Assembly (NCBI GenBank): GCA_038246575.1
Contig: JBBRVU010000030.1
Location: forward strand, 1-29,487
Direction of reading: 5' to 3'
Length of the DNA stretch: 29,487 nt
DNA from: JACCUZ01 sp038246575
Lineage (GTDB): Bacteria; Actinomycetota; Actinomycetes; JACCUZ01
The notes below the pieces were generated by a model, which saw nothing but the letters and a program-made list of their open reading frames with translations, was not told the origin of the DNA and did no database searches. Positions 22,475-29,487 of the stretch are shown here, piece by piece. A program made the translations under genes and the position numbers. The first letter of the stretch is position 1. Each line of letters opens with the position of its first letter.

Positions 22475-23239
22475 TCAGGGCTGGGCGACGGGCGCCCCGG
22501 CGGACTGCTCGCCCGGCGCCTCGGGCAGCTCCTCGCGCAGCCGGCGCCAGGCCGTGGCTGCGGCCTCCTGCTCGGCCTCCTTCTTGCTGCGGCCGGTGCC
22601 CGTGCCATAGCTCTCGCCCGCCAGCACCGCGGCGGCGCTGAAGACCTTCTGGTGGTCGGGACCGGACTCGCTCACGTCGTACTCGGGCACACCCATCGAC
22701 GCAGCCGCGGTCAGCTCCTGCAGGCTCGTCTTCCAGTCCAGCCCCGCGCCCATGGTGGCGGCCTCGACGATGAGCGGGTCGAACAGCCGGTGCACCAGCT
22801 GGGCAGCGGCCTCGAGCCCGAGGTCGAGGTAGACCGCACCGAGCACGGCCTCGAGGGTGTCGGCCAGGATCGAGGACTTGTCGCGGCCGCCGGTCGTCTC
22901 CTCGCCCCGCCCCAGCCGGACGAAGTCGCCCAGGCGCAGGTCCCGGCCGACGTCGGCGAGCGCCCGCATGTTGACGACCGCCGCCCGCAGCTTGGCCAGC
23001 TGTCCCTCGGGGAGCTCGGGGTGGTTGCGGAAGAGCGTGTCGGTGACGACCAGCCCGAGCACCGAGTCCCCCAGGAACTCCAGGCGTTCGTTGGTCGGCA
23101 GGTTGCCGTTCTCATAGGCGTACGAGCGATGGGTCAACGCCCGGCGCAACCGATCGTCGGAGACGGCGACGTCGAGCAACTGGCGCAGCTGGGCCAGGAC
23201 CTCGGCGCCCGCGCCCGACGGAACCGGTTCCGCGCTCAC
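22475..23239 (-). CDS. rnc: Ribonuclease III
   Basis: RNase III cuts double-stranded RNA in rRNA precursors and in regulatory RNA duplexes. The 254-residue product has the signature NERLEFLGDSVLG (50-62) with catalytic Glu54 and Asp58. The second acidic pair is Asp127 and Glu130 in DKSSILADTLEAVLGAVYLD. A double-stranded RNA-binding domain spans about 167-234 (DWKTSLQEL, then TGRSKKEAEQEAA). A short Pro/Ala-rich tail follows. The GTG at 23239 lies 16 nt after the rpmF stop, in line with the conserved DUF177-rpmF-rnc-mutM order. Confidence 0.97.
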   Translation of the reverse strand: MSAEPVPSGAGAEVLAQLRQLLDVAVSDDRLRRALTHRSYAYENGNLPTNERLEFLGDSVLGLVVTDTLFRNHPELPEGQLAKLRAAVVNMRALADVGRDLRLGDFVRLGRGEETTGGRDKSSILADTLEAVLGAVYLDLGLEAAAQLVHRLFDPLIVEAATMGAGLDWKTSLQELTAAASMGVPEYDVSESGPDHQKVFSAAAVLAGESYGTGTGRSKKEAEQEAAATAWRRLREELPEAPGEQSAGAPVAQP

Positions 23240-23255
23240 ACTGGTTCGCAGCGAC

Positions 23256-23429
23256 TTAGACGTCGAGGACGTCGCGGTCGTTGTAGGTGCCGCACGTCGG
23301 GCAGGCGACGTGGGGCAGCTTGGGCTCGCTGCAGCGTGAGCAGCGGGTCAGCGGGGCGGCAGTGGCCTTCCACTGCGCCCGTCGCGACCGGGTGTTGCTA
23401 CGCGACATCTTCCGCTTGGGAACGGCCAC
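23256..23429 (-). CDS. rpmF: 50S ribosomal protein L32
   Basis: This 57-residue large-subunit protein was found by reading the gap between rnc and the DUF177 gene. It starts VAVPKRKMSRSNTRSRRAQW, the typical L32 N-terminus. It carries a zinc ribbon with Cys30, Cys33, Cys43 and Cys46 (CSRC and CPTC), then GTYNDRDVLDV before a TAA stop. All four cysteines are present, so it is the zinc-binding (C+) form. The GTG start at 23429 has AGGAGA about 9 nt upstream. It lies 45 nt downstream of the DUF177 gene, its usual partner. Confidence 0.97.
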   Translation of the reverse strand: MAVPKRKMSRSNTRSRRAQWKATAAPLTRCSRCSEPKLPHVACPTCGTYNDRDVLDV

Positions 23430-23474
23430 GGCGAATATCTCCTGTCGTTTCGGGTGGTGCGGGTCGTGCTGTGC

Positions 23475-24062
23475 TCAGTCGGTCCTCAGGTCGCGCAGGG
23501 CGGCCCAGCGCGGGTCGGTCTCGTCGTGCCCGTGGTCCGGATCGCCGTCCAGCCGCACCCCGCACTGGGGGCACAGGCCGGGACAGTCCTCCTGGCACAA
23601 CGGTCGTACCGGCAGCGCGAGCACCACCGCGTCCCGCAGCGCGGGCTCGAGGTCGAGGCGGTCCCGGTCGACCTGGAACAGCTCGTCGTCGGCCGCGTCC
23701 TGGTCCGGCACCGGTTCCCAGCGGCCCTGCGCGTCCGTCGCCGGGTAGGCGTACAGCTCCTGCAGGTCCACCACGAACGGGCGACTGACTGGTTCGAGGC
23801 AGCGCGCGCACTCCCCCGCCACGGTGGTTGTCACCGTGCCGGAGACGAGCACACCTTCCACGACCGATTCGAGCCGAAGATCCAGCTCGAGGGCCGATCC
23901 CTCGGGGACACCGATCAAGTCCACCGCGAGGTGAGCTGGTGCCGGAACAGATCGGGAGATCGAGTGCATCGCCCCGGGTCGACGCCCCAGCTCGCGCGTG
24001 TCGAGCACGAGGGGCGAGCGGGGGTCGAGGCGCTTCGTCGGTCTCCTGGTCTCTTCAGACAT
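23475..24062 (-). CDS. DUF177 (YceD-type) protein, large-ribosomal-RNA accumulation family
   Basis: This 195-residue protein has the conserved DUF177 cysteine pattern. Cys85 and Cys88 lie in GECARCLEPV, and Cys156, Cys160, Cys164 and Cys167 lie in CQEDCPGLCPQCG. Between them are VVDLQELYAY and the acidic linker ending LDLEPALRDAVVLALP. The family is nearly always encoded just before rpmF, and its plant and E. coli members are reported to affect 23S rRNA accumulation. A part in large-subunit assembly is therefore likely. The ATG at 24062 (MSEETRRPTKRLDP) was preferred over an upstream in-frame start at 24134 because it has AGGTG nearby and gives a sensible length. Confidence 0.93.
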   Translation of the reverse strand: MSEETRRPTKRLDPRSPLVLDTRELGRRPGAMHSISRSVPAPAHLAVDLIGVPEGSALELDLRLESVVEGVLVSGTVTTTVAGECARCLEPVSRPFVVDLQELYAYPATDAQGRWEPVPDQDAADDELFQVDRDRLDLEPALRDAVVLALPVRPLCQEDCPGLCPQCGVRLDGDPDHGHDETDPRWAALRDLRTD

Positions 24063-24171
24063 GCTCACACCTGGCAGCACGTGACAATGCCCCGTTCGGG
24101 ACCGGCAAAGGCTACCTGACCGCGCCGGGACCACCCAAAACCAGGGAACCGGCGCCCGCCGGGCCTGTTGC
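24063..24171 (-). promoter_or_regulatory. Candidate promoter of the DUF177-rpmF-rnc-mutM unit
   Basis: In the 109-nt gap after sepIVA the minus strand has TTGGGT (24138-24133), an 18-bp spacer and TAGCCT (24114-24109). TAGCCT fits the actinobacterial -10 pattern TANNNT, and TTGGGT shares the key TTG of a -35. Transcription would start near 24102, about 40 nt before the DUF177 start codon. This would let rpmF and rnc be expressed apart from the upstream recG-coaD-sepIVA genes. Confidence 0.4.
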
Positions 24172-24705
24172 CTACTCCGCCGGAACAGGCTCGTCGAGCG
24201 GGTGGTGGCCAGGGTCGTCCGGGCCGGCCCAGTCGCCCGGACCGGCCAGGTCCTGGCGGGGGCTTCGGCCGGTGAGCTTCTCCCGGCCCCGGTGCACGGC
24301 GGTGAGGGTCTTCTCCAGCACGACCTCGAAGTTGGCCAGCTTCGTGTCGACGTAGTCGTCGACCTCCCGCCGCATGGCCCGGGACTCCTCGAGTGCGGCG
24401 GCGCGGACCTGTGCGGCCTGCCGCTGGGCCTCGGTCACCACCTCGGTCTCGGACGTGAGCTCGACCCGCTCCGCCTCGGCGGCGAGGACCAACCGCTGAG
24501 CCTCCCGGCGCCCCTCGTCGACGACGGACTCCCGGTCGGCCAGCAGCATCTGCGCGTGCCGGAACTCCTCCGGCAGCAGCTCGCGGATCTCCTCGAGCAG
24601 ACCCAGCACGTCGCCCCGGTTGACGACGCACGAGGCCGACATCGGCATCGAGCGCGCGTTCTCGACGATCGTGACCAGCTCGTCGAGCTTCTCGTACACG
24701 TCCAC
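24172..24705 (-). CDS. sepIVA: SepIVA-like DivIVA-family coiled-coil division protein
   Basis: This 177-residue protein resembles mycobacterial SepIVA, a DivIVA-related septation factor. Shared elements are the N-terminal KLDELVTIVENARSMPMSAS followed by CVVNRGDVLGLLEEI (6-40) and the C-terminal YVDTKLANFEVVLEKTLTAVHRGREKL (118-144). Between them is a Glu/Ala/Arg-rich coiled coil (about 50-115). The coil is clearly shorter than in the roughly 245-residue mycobacterial protein as I recall it. A Pro/Asp/Gly-rich tail follows. The GTG at 24705 was chosen, 14 nt after the coaD stop; a GTG at 24699 is in frame, and the longer frame to 24804 lies within coaD. Proximity to DUF177, rpmF and rnc matches the mycobacterial order. 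Confidence 0.85.
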   Translation of the reverse strand: MDVYEKLDELVTIVENARSMPMSASCVVNRGDVLGLLEEIRELLPEEFRHAQMLLADRESVVDEGRREAQRLVLAAEAERVELTSETEVVTEAQRQAAQVRAAALEESRAMRREVDDYVDTKLANFEVVLEKTLTAVHRGREKLTGRSPRQDLAGPGDWAGPDDPGHHPLDEPVPAE

Positions 24706-24719
24706 AGGCGCGGTGGCTC

Positions 24720-25208
24720 CTACCCGTTCTCGGCTGCGTCGAGCTTGGCGGCGAGCCGCCCGAGGACGGGCTCGGGCACCAGACCCGAGACGTCGCCCCC
24801 CCATTTCGCGACCTCCTTGATGAGACTAGATGAGAGGAAGCTGAACTCCGGGTTGGTGGCGACGAACAGTGTCTCGATGCCCGACAGCCGCAGGTTCATC
24901 TGCGCCATCTGCAGCTCGTAGTCGAAGTCGCTGACCGCACGGAGACCCTTGACGATCACCGGGATCTCGAACTCGCGGCAGTAGTCGACCAGCAGACCCT
25001 GGAAGGAGTCGACGACCACGTTCCCCAGCCCGGTGGTCACCTCCCGCAGGGACTCGATGCGCTCCTCGACGGTGAACAGCCCGGTCTTGGAGGCGTTGAC
25101 CAGCACCCCGACGGTGACCTCGTCGTAGAGCTGACTGGCCCGCTCGATGACGTCGAGGTGACCGTTGGTGACCGGGTCGAAGGAGCCGGGGCACACACAG
25201 CGACGCAC
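24720..25208 (-). CDS. coaD: Phosphopantetheine adenylyltransferase
   Basis: CoaD converts 4'-phosphopantetheine and ATP to dephospho-coenzyme A. The 162-residue product begins VRRCVCPGSFDPVTNGHLDVI and so carries the nucleotidyltransferase TNGH motif (14-17). Phosphopantetheine-site residues lie in KGLRAVSDFDYELQMAQMN (88-106). The SSSLIKEVAKWGGDV segment (126-140) corresponds to the family's SSTxVRE motif, here with Ile-Lys in place of Val-Arg. The GTG at 25208 overlaps the end of rsmD's stop region by a frame change (stop at 25210) and has AGGGGAG just upstream. The length is normal for the family. Confidence 0.96.
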   Translation of the reverse strand: MRRCVCPGSFDPVTNGHLDVIERASQLYDEVTVGVLVNASKTGLFTVEERIESLREVTTGLGNVVVDSFQGLLVDYCREFEIPVIVKGLRAVSDFDYELQMAQMNLRLSGIETLFVATNPEFSFLSSSLIKEVAKWGGDVSGLVPEPVLGRLAAKLDAAENG

Positions 25209-25209
25209 G

Positions 25210-25827
25210 TCACTCCCCTGCGATCGGACGGGTGGTCGGAGACGAACGAACCTCCGGCTCGGGGCCGGCGCGACCGTACCAAAGCGTCGCCTCGCCGTAC
25301 CGCCTCGACCGGTCACCCACGACCCCGTCCGGCCAGGACCACTCCCCGTCGCGGGTCGCGCGTTCGACGACCACGACCGCGTCCGGAGCGAGCCAGCCGT
25401 TGCCGACCAGGGCGGTGACCACCTCGTGCAGCGCCGCCGCACCCAGGTCGTAGGGCGGGTCCAGGAAGACCATGTCGTACGCCGGTGCGCCGACCGGTTC
25501 GGCGGTCACCACGTGCTCGACCTTGGCCTGGACGACCTCGGCTCCGGGCAGGCCGACCGCGGCGACGTTGGCGAGCAGGGTGCGCACTGCTGCCGGGTCG
25601 TTCTCGACGAGCAGGCAGTGGGCGGCCCCGCGGCTCAGCGACTCGAGACCGACCGCACCCGAGCCGGCGTAGAGGTCGGCCACCCGGCGTCCCGCGAACG
25701 AGCCGAGCAGCGCCTCCAGCGTGGAGAACATGCCCTCCCGGGCCCGGTCCGCCGTCGGTCTGGTGTGTCGTCCGGCCGGCACCGCCAGCCGCCGGCCGCG
25801 CGCCGCCCCAGCCACCACCCGCGTCAC
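25210..25827 (-). CDS. rsmD: 16S rRNA (guanine966-N2)-methyltransferase
   Basis: RsmD methylates G966 of 16S rRNA in the assembled small subunit. The 205-residue product starts TRVVAGAARGRRLAVPAG and has RPTADRAREGMFSTLEALL. SAM motif I is DLYAGSGAVGLESLSRGA (51-68), VENDPAAV follows, and the catalytic motif IV is FLDPPYDLG (121-129). The C-terminal 30 residues are variable. The start is the GTG at 25827, preceded by a GGGGAGGGCGAG purine stretch. The gene is 24 nt after recG and followed at once by coaD, the usual actinobacterial order recG-rsmD-coaD. Confidence 0.96.
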   Translation of the reverse strand: MTRVVAGAARGRRLAVPAGRHTRPTADRAREGMFSTLEALLGSFAGRRVADLYAGSGAVGLESLSRGAAHCLLVENDPAAVRTLLANVAAVGLPGAEVVQAKVEHVVTAEPVGAPAYDMVFLDPPYDLGAAALHEVVTALVGNGWLAPDAVVVVERATRDGEWSWPDGVVGDRSRRYGEATLWYGRAGPEPEVRSSPTTRPIAGE

Positions 25828-25851
25828 AGCGCGCTCGCCCTCCCCACCGCG

Positions 25852-28032
25852 TCAGGCCTTCTCGAGGTAGTCGGACTTCTCGTCGGCGAGCATCGCGTCG
25901 ACCGCCCGGCGCAGGGCCGCGTTGGTGAAGAGGTGCTCGTCGGCCACGACCAGGGCAGTCGCCTCGACCCTGGCAGTGGCGATGAGCTCCTCGTCGCGCA
26001 GCACCGAGAGCAGCCGCAGACTGGAGCGACGCCCGGACTGGGTCGCGCCGAGCACGTCGCCCTCCCGGCGGGTCTCGAGGTCGACCCGGGAGAGCTCGAA
26101 GCCGTCCACCGTGCCCGCCACCGCGTCGAGGCGGGTGCGCGACGGCGACCCGGCGACGGTCTCGGTGACCAGCAGGCACAGCCCTGCCGCCGCGCCGCGG
26201 CCGATCCGCCCGCGCAGCTGGTGCAGCTGGGAGACCCCGAACCGCTCGGCGTCGAGGACCACCATCGCGGTGGCGTTCGCGATGTCGACCCCGACCTCCA
26301 CGACGGTGGTCGCCACGAGCACGTCCACCTCGCCGGCCCCGAACCGGCGCATCACGTCGTCCTTGGCATCCGGCGCCATCCGCCCGTGCAGCATCTCGAC
26401 CCGCAACCCGGCCAACGGCCCCTCCGTCAGGGTCGTCACGGTGTCGAGGACCGCGGCGGCCGGTCGCAGGGCCGGCTCCTCGGGCAGGTCCGGCACCAGG
26501 TAGAGCCCGCCGCGTTCGATCGGCGGCTCCTCCTCGATGTCCTTGCCGATCCGCGGGCAGACGACGTAGGCCTGATGGCCCTTCTCGACCTCCTCGCGCA
26601 CCCGCTCCCAGGCCCGGTCGAGGAAGTGCGGCTTCTCGTCGACCGGCACGACGTGGGTGGTGATCGGAGCCCTCCCGGCCGGGAGCTCGGTGAGGGTCGA
26701 GACGTCCAGGTCGCCGAAGACCGTCATCGCGACGGTGCGCGGGATGGGCGTGGCGGTCATGACGAGCACGTGGGGCGGGATCTCGGCCTTGGCCCGCAGC
26801 GCGTCTCGCTGCTCGACGCCGAAGCGGTGCTGCTCGTCCACGACGACCAACCCGAGGTCGAAGAAGTCGACCGTGTCCTGGATCAGTGCGTGCGTTCCGA
26901 TCACGATGCCCGCATCGCCGGAGGCGACCTCCAGCAGTGCCCGCCGACGTGCCGACGCGGGTTGCGAGCCGGTCAGCAGCGCGACCCGGGTGCCGGCATC
27001 GGCGCCTCCGAGCATGCCCCGCTCGGCGAGTGGCCCGAGCAGGCCGGTGATCGAGCGCCGGTGCTGCTGCGCGAGCACCTCGGTGGGCGCCAGCAGGGCC
27101 GCCTGACCGCCGGTGTCGACGACGGCGAGCATCGCGCGCAGGGCGACGACCGTCTTGCCCGAGCCCACCTCGCCCTGCAACAGGCGGTGCATCGGATGCT
27201 CCCGGGCGAGGTCATCGGCGATCTGGGCGGCGACCTCCTGCTGACCGGCGGTGAGCTCGAACGGGAGGCGCTCGTCGAAGGCGTCGAGCAGGCCGCCTTG
27301 CTCGGGCACCCGCGCGGTCGCCGGCAGCGCCGCCGCCTCGGACCGTCGCCGCGCCAGGACCACCTGGAGCAGGAACGCCTCGTCGAAGCGCAGCCTCTGC
27401 TGCGACCGGCGCACGTCGTCCCAGTTCGTCGGCTCGTGGACCAGCCGGAGGGCGGCACCCAGCGGCATGAGCCCGAGGCGGTCGCGGACCTCGTCCGGCA
27501 GCGGGTCGGCCACGTCGTCCGCCATGGGCAGCACGGTGGCCATCGCCCGGGAGATGCGCCAGGTCGCGAGCTTGACCGTCGCCGGGTAGATCGGCATCAG
27601 GCGACCGGCGAAGTCCTGCGCGTCCTCGCCCAGGTTCATCTCGGGGTTGGTCAGCGACAGCCGCCGCCGGAACAGCTCGACGGTGCCGGCGAACAGGGCC
27701 TCGGTCCCGGGCGCGAGCTTCTCCTCGAACCACTGCTTGTTGAAGAACGTGACCGTCAAGCGGTTGCGGCCATCGGTCACCACCACGTCGAGCTTGTGCA
27801 GCTTCTTGCGCACCCAGTGGCCTTTGGTGGAGACGACCGTGGCCTGGATCGTCACCCGCTCCCCCTCGCGCAGACCGCTCAGGTCAGTGAGCTCACCGCG
27901 CTCGAAGTAGCGGCGGGGATAGTGCCGCAGCAGGTCCTCGACGGTGTGCACCCCCAGCCGGGCGGAGAGCTCCTTGGCCGTCTTCTCGCCGACGACGGAC
28001 TTCACCGGGGAGTCGAGCTCGCCCACCGTCAC
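25852..28032 (-). CDS. recG: ATP-dependent DNA helicase RecG
   Basis: RecG remodels stalled replication forks and branch-migrates Holliday junctions. The 726-residue product has an N-terminal wedge/OB domain (about 1-150; VTIQATVVSTKGHWVRKK). The helicase core follows, with motif I GEVGSGKT (287-294), Ia LAPTEVLA, II DEQH (399-402, normal for RecG) and III MTATPIPRT. Further motifs are LHGRMAPDAKDDVMRRF, VATTVVEVGVDIANATAMV and VI LHQLRGRIGRG. The C-terminal wrap-around region with RREGDVLGATQSG is present. The GTG at 28032 overlaps the upstream gene's TGA (GTGA), so translation is coupled. All motifs are intact. Confidence 0.97.
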   Translation of the reverse strand: MTVGELDSPVKSVVGEKTAKELSARLGVHTVEDLLRHYPRRYFERGELTDLSGLREGERVTIQATVVSTKGHWVRKKLHKLDVVVTDGRNRLTVTFFNKQWFEEKLAPGTEALFAGTVELFRRRLSLTNPEMNLGEDAQDFAGRLMPIYPATVKLATWRISRAMATVLPMADDVADPLPDEVRDRLGLMPLGAALRLVHEPTNWDDVRRSQQRLRFDEAFLLQVVLARRRSEAAALPATARVPEQGGLLDAFDERLPFELTAGQQEVAAQIADDLAREHPMHRLLQGEVGSGKTVVALRAMLAVVDTGGQAALLAPTEVLAQQHRRSITGLLGPLAERGMLGGADAGTRVALLTGSQPASARRRALLEVASGDAGIVIGTHALIQDTVDFFDLGLVVVDEQHRFGVEQRDALRAKAEIPPHVLVMTATPIPRTVAMTVFGDLDVSTLTELPAGRAPITTHVVPVDEKPHFLDRAWERVREEVEKGHQAYVVCPRIGKDIEEEPPIERGGLYLVPDLPEEPALRPAAAVLDTVTTLTEGPLAGLRVEMLHGRMAPDAKDDVMRRFGAGEVDVLVATTVVEVGVDIANATAMVVLDAERFGVSQLHQLRGRIGRGAAAGLCLLVTETVAGSPSRTRLDAVAGTVDGFELSRVDLETRREGDVLGATQSGRRSSLRLLSVLRDEELIATARVEATALVVADEHLFTNAALRRAVDAMLADEKSDYLEKA

Positions 28033-29487
28033 TCCACCCCGAGCAACAACGGGTAGCGCGGCTGGCCGCCCTCGTACTCGACCGTGTCCACCTCCGGGCG
28101 CGTCCGGCGCAGGTGGTCGACGACCGCTGCCGCCACCACCGACGCCGAGCCGTCCGGGCTCTCGCCAGTCACCAGCGTCACCAGCTCGCCGCCGGAGCCC
28201 AGCATCCGGTCGACGACGGCGCAGGCGACCTCGTCGGGACGTGCGCCGATGATGGCGAAGTCCCCGTCCACGATGCCGAGCACGTCGCCCGGGTCACAGA
28301 CGCCGGCCATCGTCACGGCCTGCTTTGCCGCGACGGTGACGCCGCCGTGGCGGCAGTTGCCTGCGGCGGCGGTCATCGCGACCACGTCGTCCTCGAACCT
28401 GCGCTCCGCGTCGTGCACGGCCAACGCCGCGATGGCCTGCACGCTGGCCCGGGTCGGGATCACGGCCACCCGCAGGCCTTCCTCGCGCGCCTTGCCGGCC
28501 GCCGCCTCGGCGACCGCGAGGCTGTCGGCGTCGTTGGGCAGGACGACGATGTGCCGGGCCCGCGCGGCCCGCACCCCGGCGAGCAGCTCGGCCGTCGAGG
28601 CCCGCTTGCCGGGCCCACCGCGCACCACCGTCGCGCCGGCCGCCTCGAAGAGCGCCGCGAGTCCGTCACCGGCCACGACGGACACCACGCCGCAGCTGTC
28701 CGGCGGCAGCGCGTCGGACGTGCGGCGGGCGGCGTCGGCGAAGTGGGTGACCCGGATGCGGTGCGGCCGGCCGGCGTCCACCCCCGCCTCGACCGCGGCC
28801 CCGACGTCGTCGACGTGCACGTGGACGTTCCAGGTGGGCTCCCCACCAACCACCACCAGCGAGTCGCCGAGCAGGGCAAGCCGTTCGCGCAGCGGCGCGA
28901 TCGCGTCGGCGGGCGCGTCGAGCAGGTACATCACCTCGTACGCCGGCCCGACCGCTCCGCCCGCCTCGGCCGGTCCTCCCGGCCCTGCCCCGTGCCGGGC
29001 CGGGACGTGCACCACGGTCGGTGCCGGCTCGGCGCCGGTGACGACGGACACCAGGGCATCGATGAGCACGCAGACGCCCCGCCCGCCGGCATCGACCACC
29101 CCGGCCCGGGCCAGGACCTCGAGCTGGTCCGGGGTCCGCGCCAGCGCCTGGCGGGCTCCGGTGGCTGCGGCCGTGGCCACGACCGCGAGGTCCTCGCCCC
29201 CGGCCGCCGCCTGCTCGGCTGCCTCGGCCGCCTCCCGGGTCACCGTGAGCATGGTGCCCTCGACCGGGTCGGCGACCGCGGCGTACGCGGCATCGGAGGC
29301 CGCACGGAGCGCGCGCGCCACGGACACCGGGTCGGCCGCGCCGGAGACGCGCTCGGCGGCCATCGCGTCCGCGAAGCCGCGCAGCATCTGGCTGAGGATC
29401 ACGCCGGAGTTCCCGCGGGCACCGAGCAGTGCCCCGTGCGCGATGGCGGCGCAGCACGCCGGCAGGTCGTCGGCGGGGCCGTCGTCG
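28029..29487 (-). CDS. DAK2/FakA-like kinase-domain protein, 5' end beyond window
   Basis: About 485 residues are visible; the frame is open at the right edge, so the N-terminus is missing. It begins inside the DhaL-like nucleotide-binding domain, with the signature GALLGARGNSGVILSQMLRGF and the later AGVVDAGGRGVCVLIDAL. The middle and C-terminal part contains HVHVDDVGAAVEAG, a DegV-like core with VVAGDGLAALFEAAGATVVRGG, LPNDADSLAVA and GDFAII. This architecture matches the YloV/FakA group, whose Staphylococcus member phosphorylates fatty acids held by FakB; a similar role here is inference. Lying directly before recG is the family's common position. Its stop overlaps the recG start by 4 nt. 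Confidence 0.9.
   Translation of the reverse strand, partial: DDGPADDLPACCAAIAHGALLGARGNSGVILSQMLRGFADAMAAERVSGAADPVSVARALRAASDAAYAAVADPVEGTMLTVTREAAEAAEQAAAGGEDLAVVATAAATGARQALARTPDQLEVLARAGVVDAGGRGVCVLIDALVSVVTGAEPAPTVVHVPARHGAGPGGPAEAGGAVGPAYEVMYLLDAPADAIAPLRERLALLGDSLVVVGGEPTWNVHVHVDDVGAAVEAGVDAGRPHRIRVTHFADAARRTSDALPPDSCGVVSVVAGDGLAALFEAAGATVVRGGPGKRASTAELLAGVRAARARHIVVLPNDADSLAVAEAAAGKAREEGLRVAVIPTRASVQAIAALAVHDAERRFEDDVVAMTAAAGNCRHGGVTVAAKQAVTMAGVCDPGDVLGIVDGDFAIIGARPDEVACAVVDRMLGSGGELVTLVTGESPDGSASVVAAAVVDHLRRTRPEVDTVEYEGGQPRYPLLLGVE

Noticed and set aside
25165..28056. 963-codon plus-strand open frame opposite recG, rsmD and coaD (similar long frames at 297-1601, 1147-2433, 5623-7812, 9239-10837 and 12545-13858)
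   Set aside because: These are antisense to clear, complete genes. Their translations are Arg/Pro/His/Gly-rich without family similarity, as expected from very GC-rich codon use.
1..29487. tRNA, rRNA, insertion sequences, phage attachment sites and defence systems
   Set aside because: No cloverleaf, rRNA core motif, transposase, integrase, terminal inverted repeat pair or known defence gene was recognised while reading the window.

Overview
The window is very GC-rich DNA from a high-GC actinobacterium. Its gene content and order resemble the conserved core of Nocardioides/Streptomyces/Mycobacterium-type chromosomes. Supporting signs are many GTG start codons, long antisense shadow ORFs, a SepIVA-like coiled-coil protein next to a DUF177 gene, rpmF and rnc, an actinobacterial amt-glnB-glnD operon, and a GlnR-type operator. 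No rRNA, tRNA, CRISPR array or transposase was seen. All 25 genes recognised lie on the minus strand, so transcription runs from high to low coordinates. I found no convincing plus-strand gene.

In the direction of transcription, the right end (29487-21590) carries a DAK/FakA-like kinase cut by the window edge, recG, rsmD, coaD, sepIVA, a DUF177 gene, rpmF, rnc and mutM. These are tightly packed and often overlap. Next is a looser, probably variable interval (21492-17954): a GAF/GGDEF diguanylate cyclase, a 65-residue coiled-coil protein, and a secreted LVIVD-repeat protein whose reading frame is broken by one missing base. Then come smc, a small one-helix membrane protein and ftsY. The nitrogen operon amt-glnB-glnD follows, with a downstream gene of unknown function. 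The next group is ffh with an amidohydrolase gene. Last is the ribosome/tRNA/secretion run rpsP-khpA-rimM-trmD-rplS-lepB-lepB-rnhB, with rnhB cut by the left edge.

Three themes emerge. (1) Protein export: Ffh, its receptor FtsY and two tandem signal peptidases I are clustered. (2) Ribosome and RNA maturation: S16, L19, L32, RimM, TrmD, RsmD, RNase III and a KH protein. (3) Nitrogen sensing: an ammonium channel, PII with the conserved Tyr51, and the PII-modifying enzyme, behind a GlnR-like box of four 11-bp-phased elements.

The window is mostly ordinary core genome. The best candidates for something undescribed are regulatory or structural: a three-segment mutually exclusive pairing system between trmD and rplS; the composite GlnR-like operator plus leader hairpin of amt; a frameshift in the LVIVD gene; a 30-bp tandem repeat that extends ribosomal protein S16; and a conserved-looking orphan protein with possible ADP-ribosyltransferase-like motifs.
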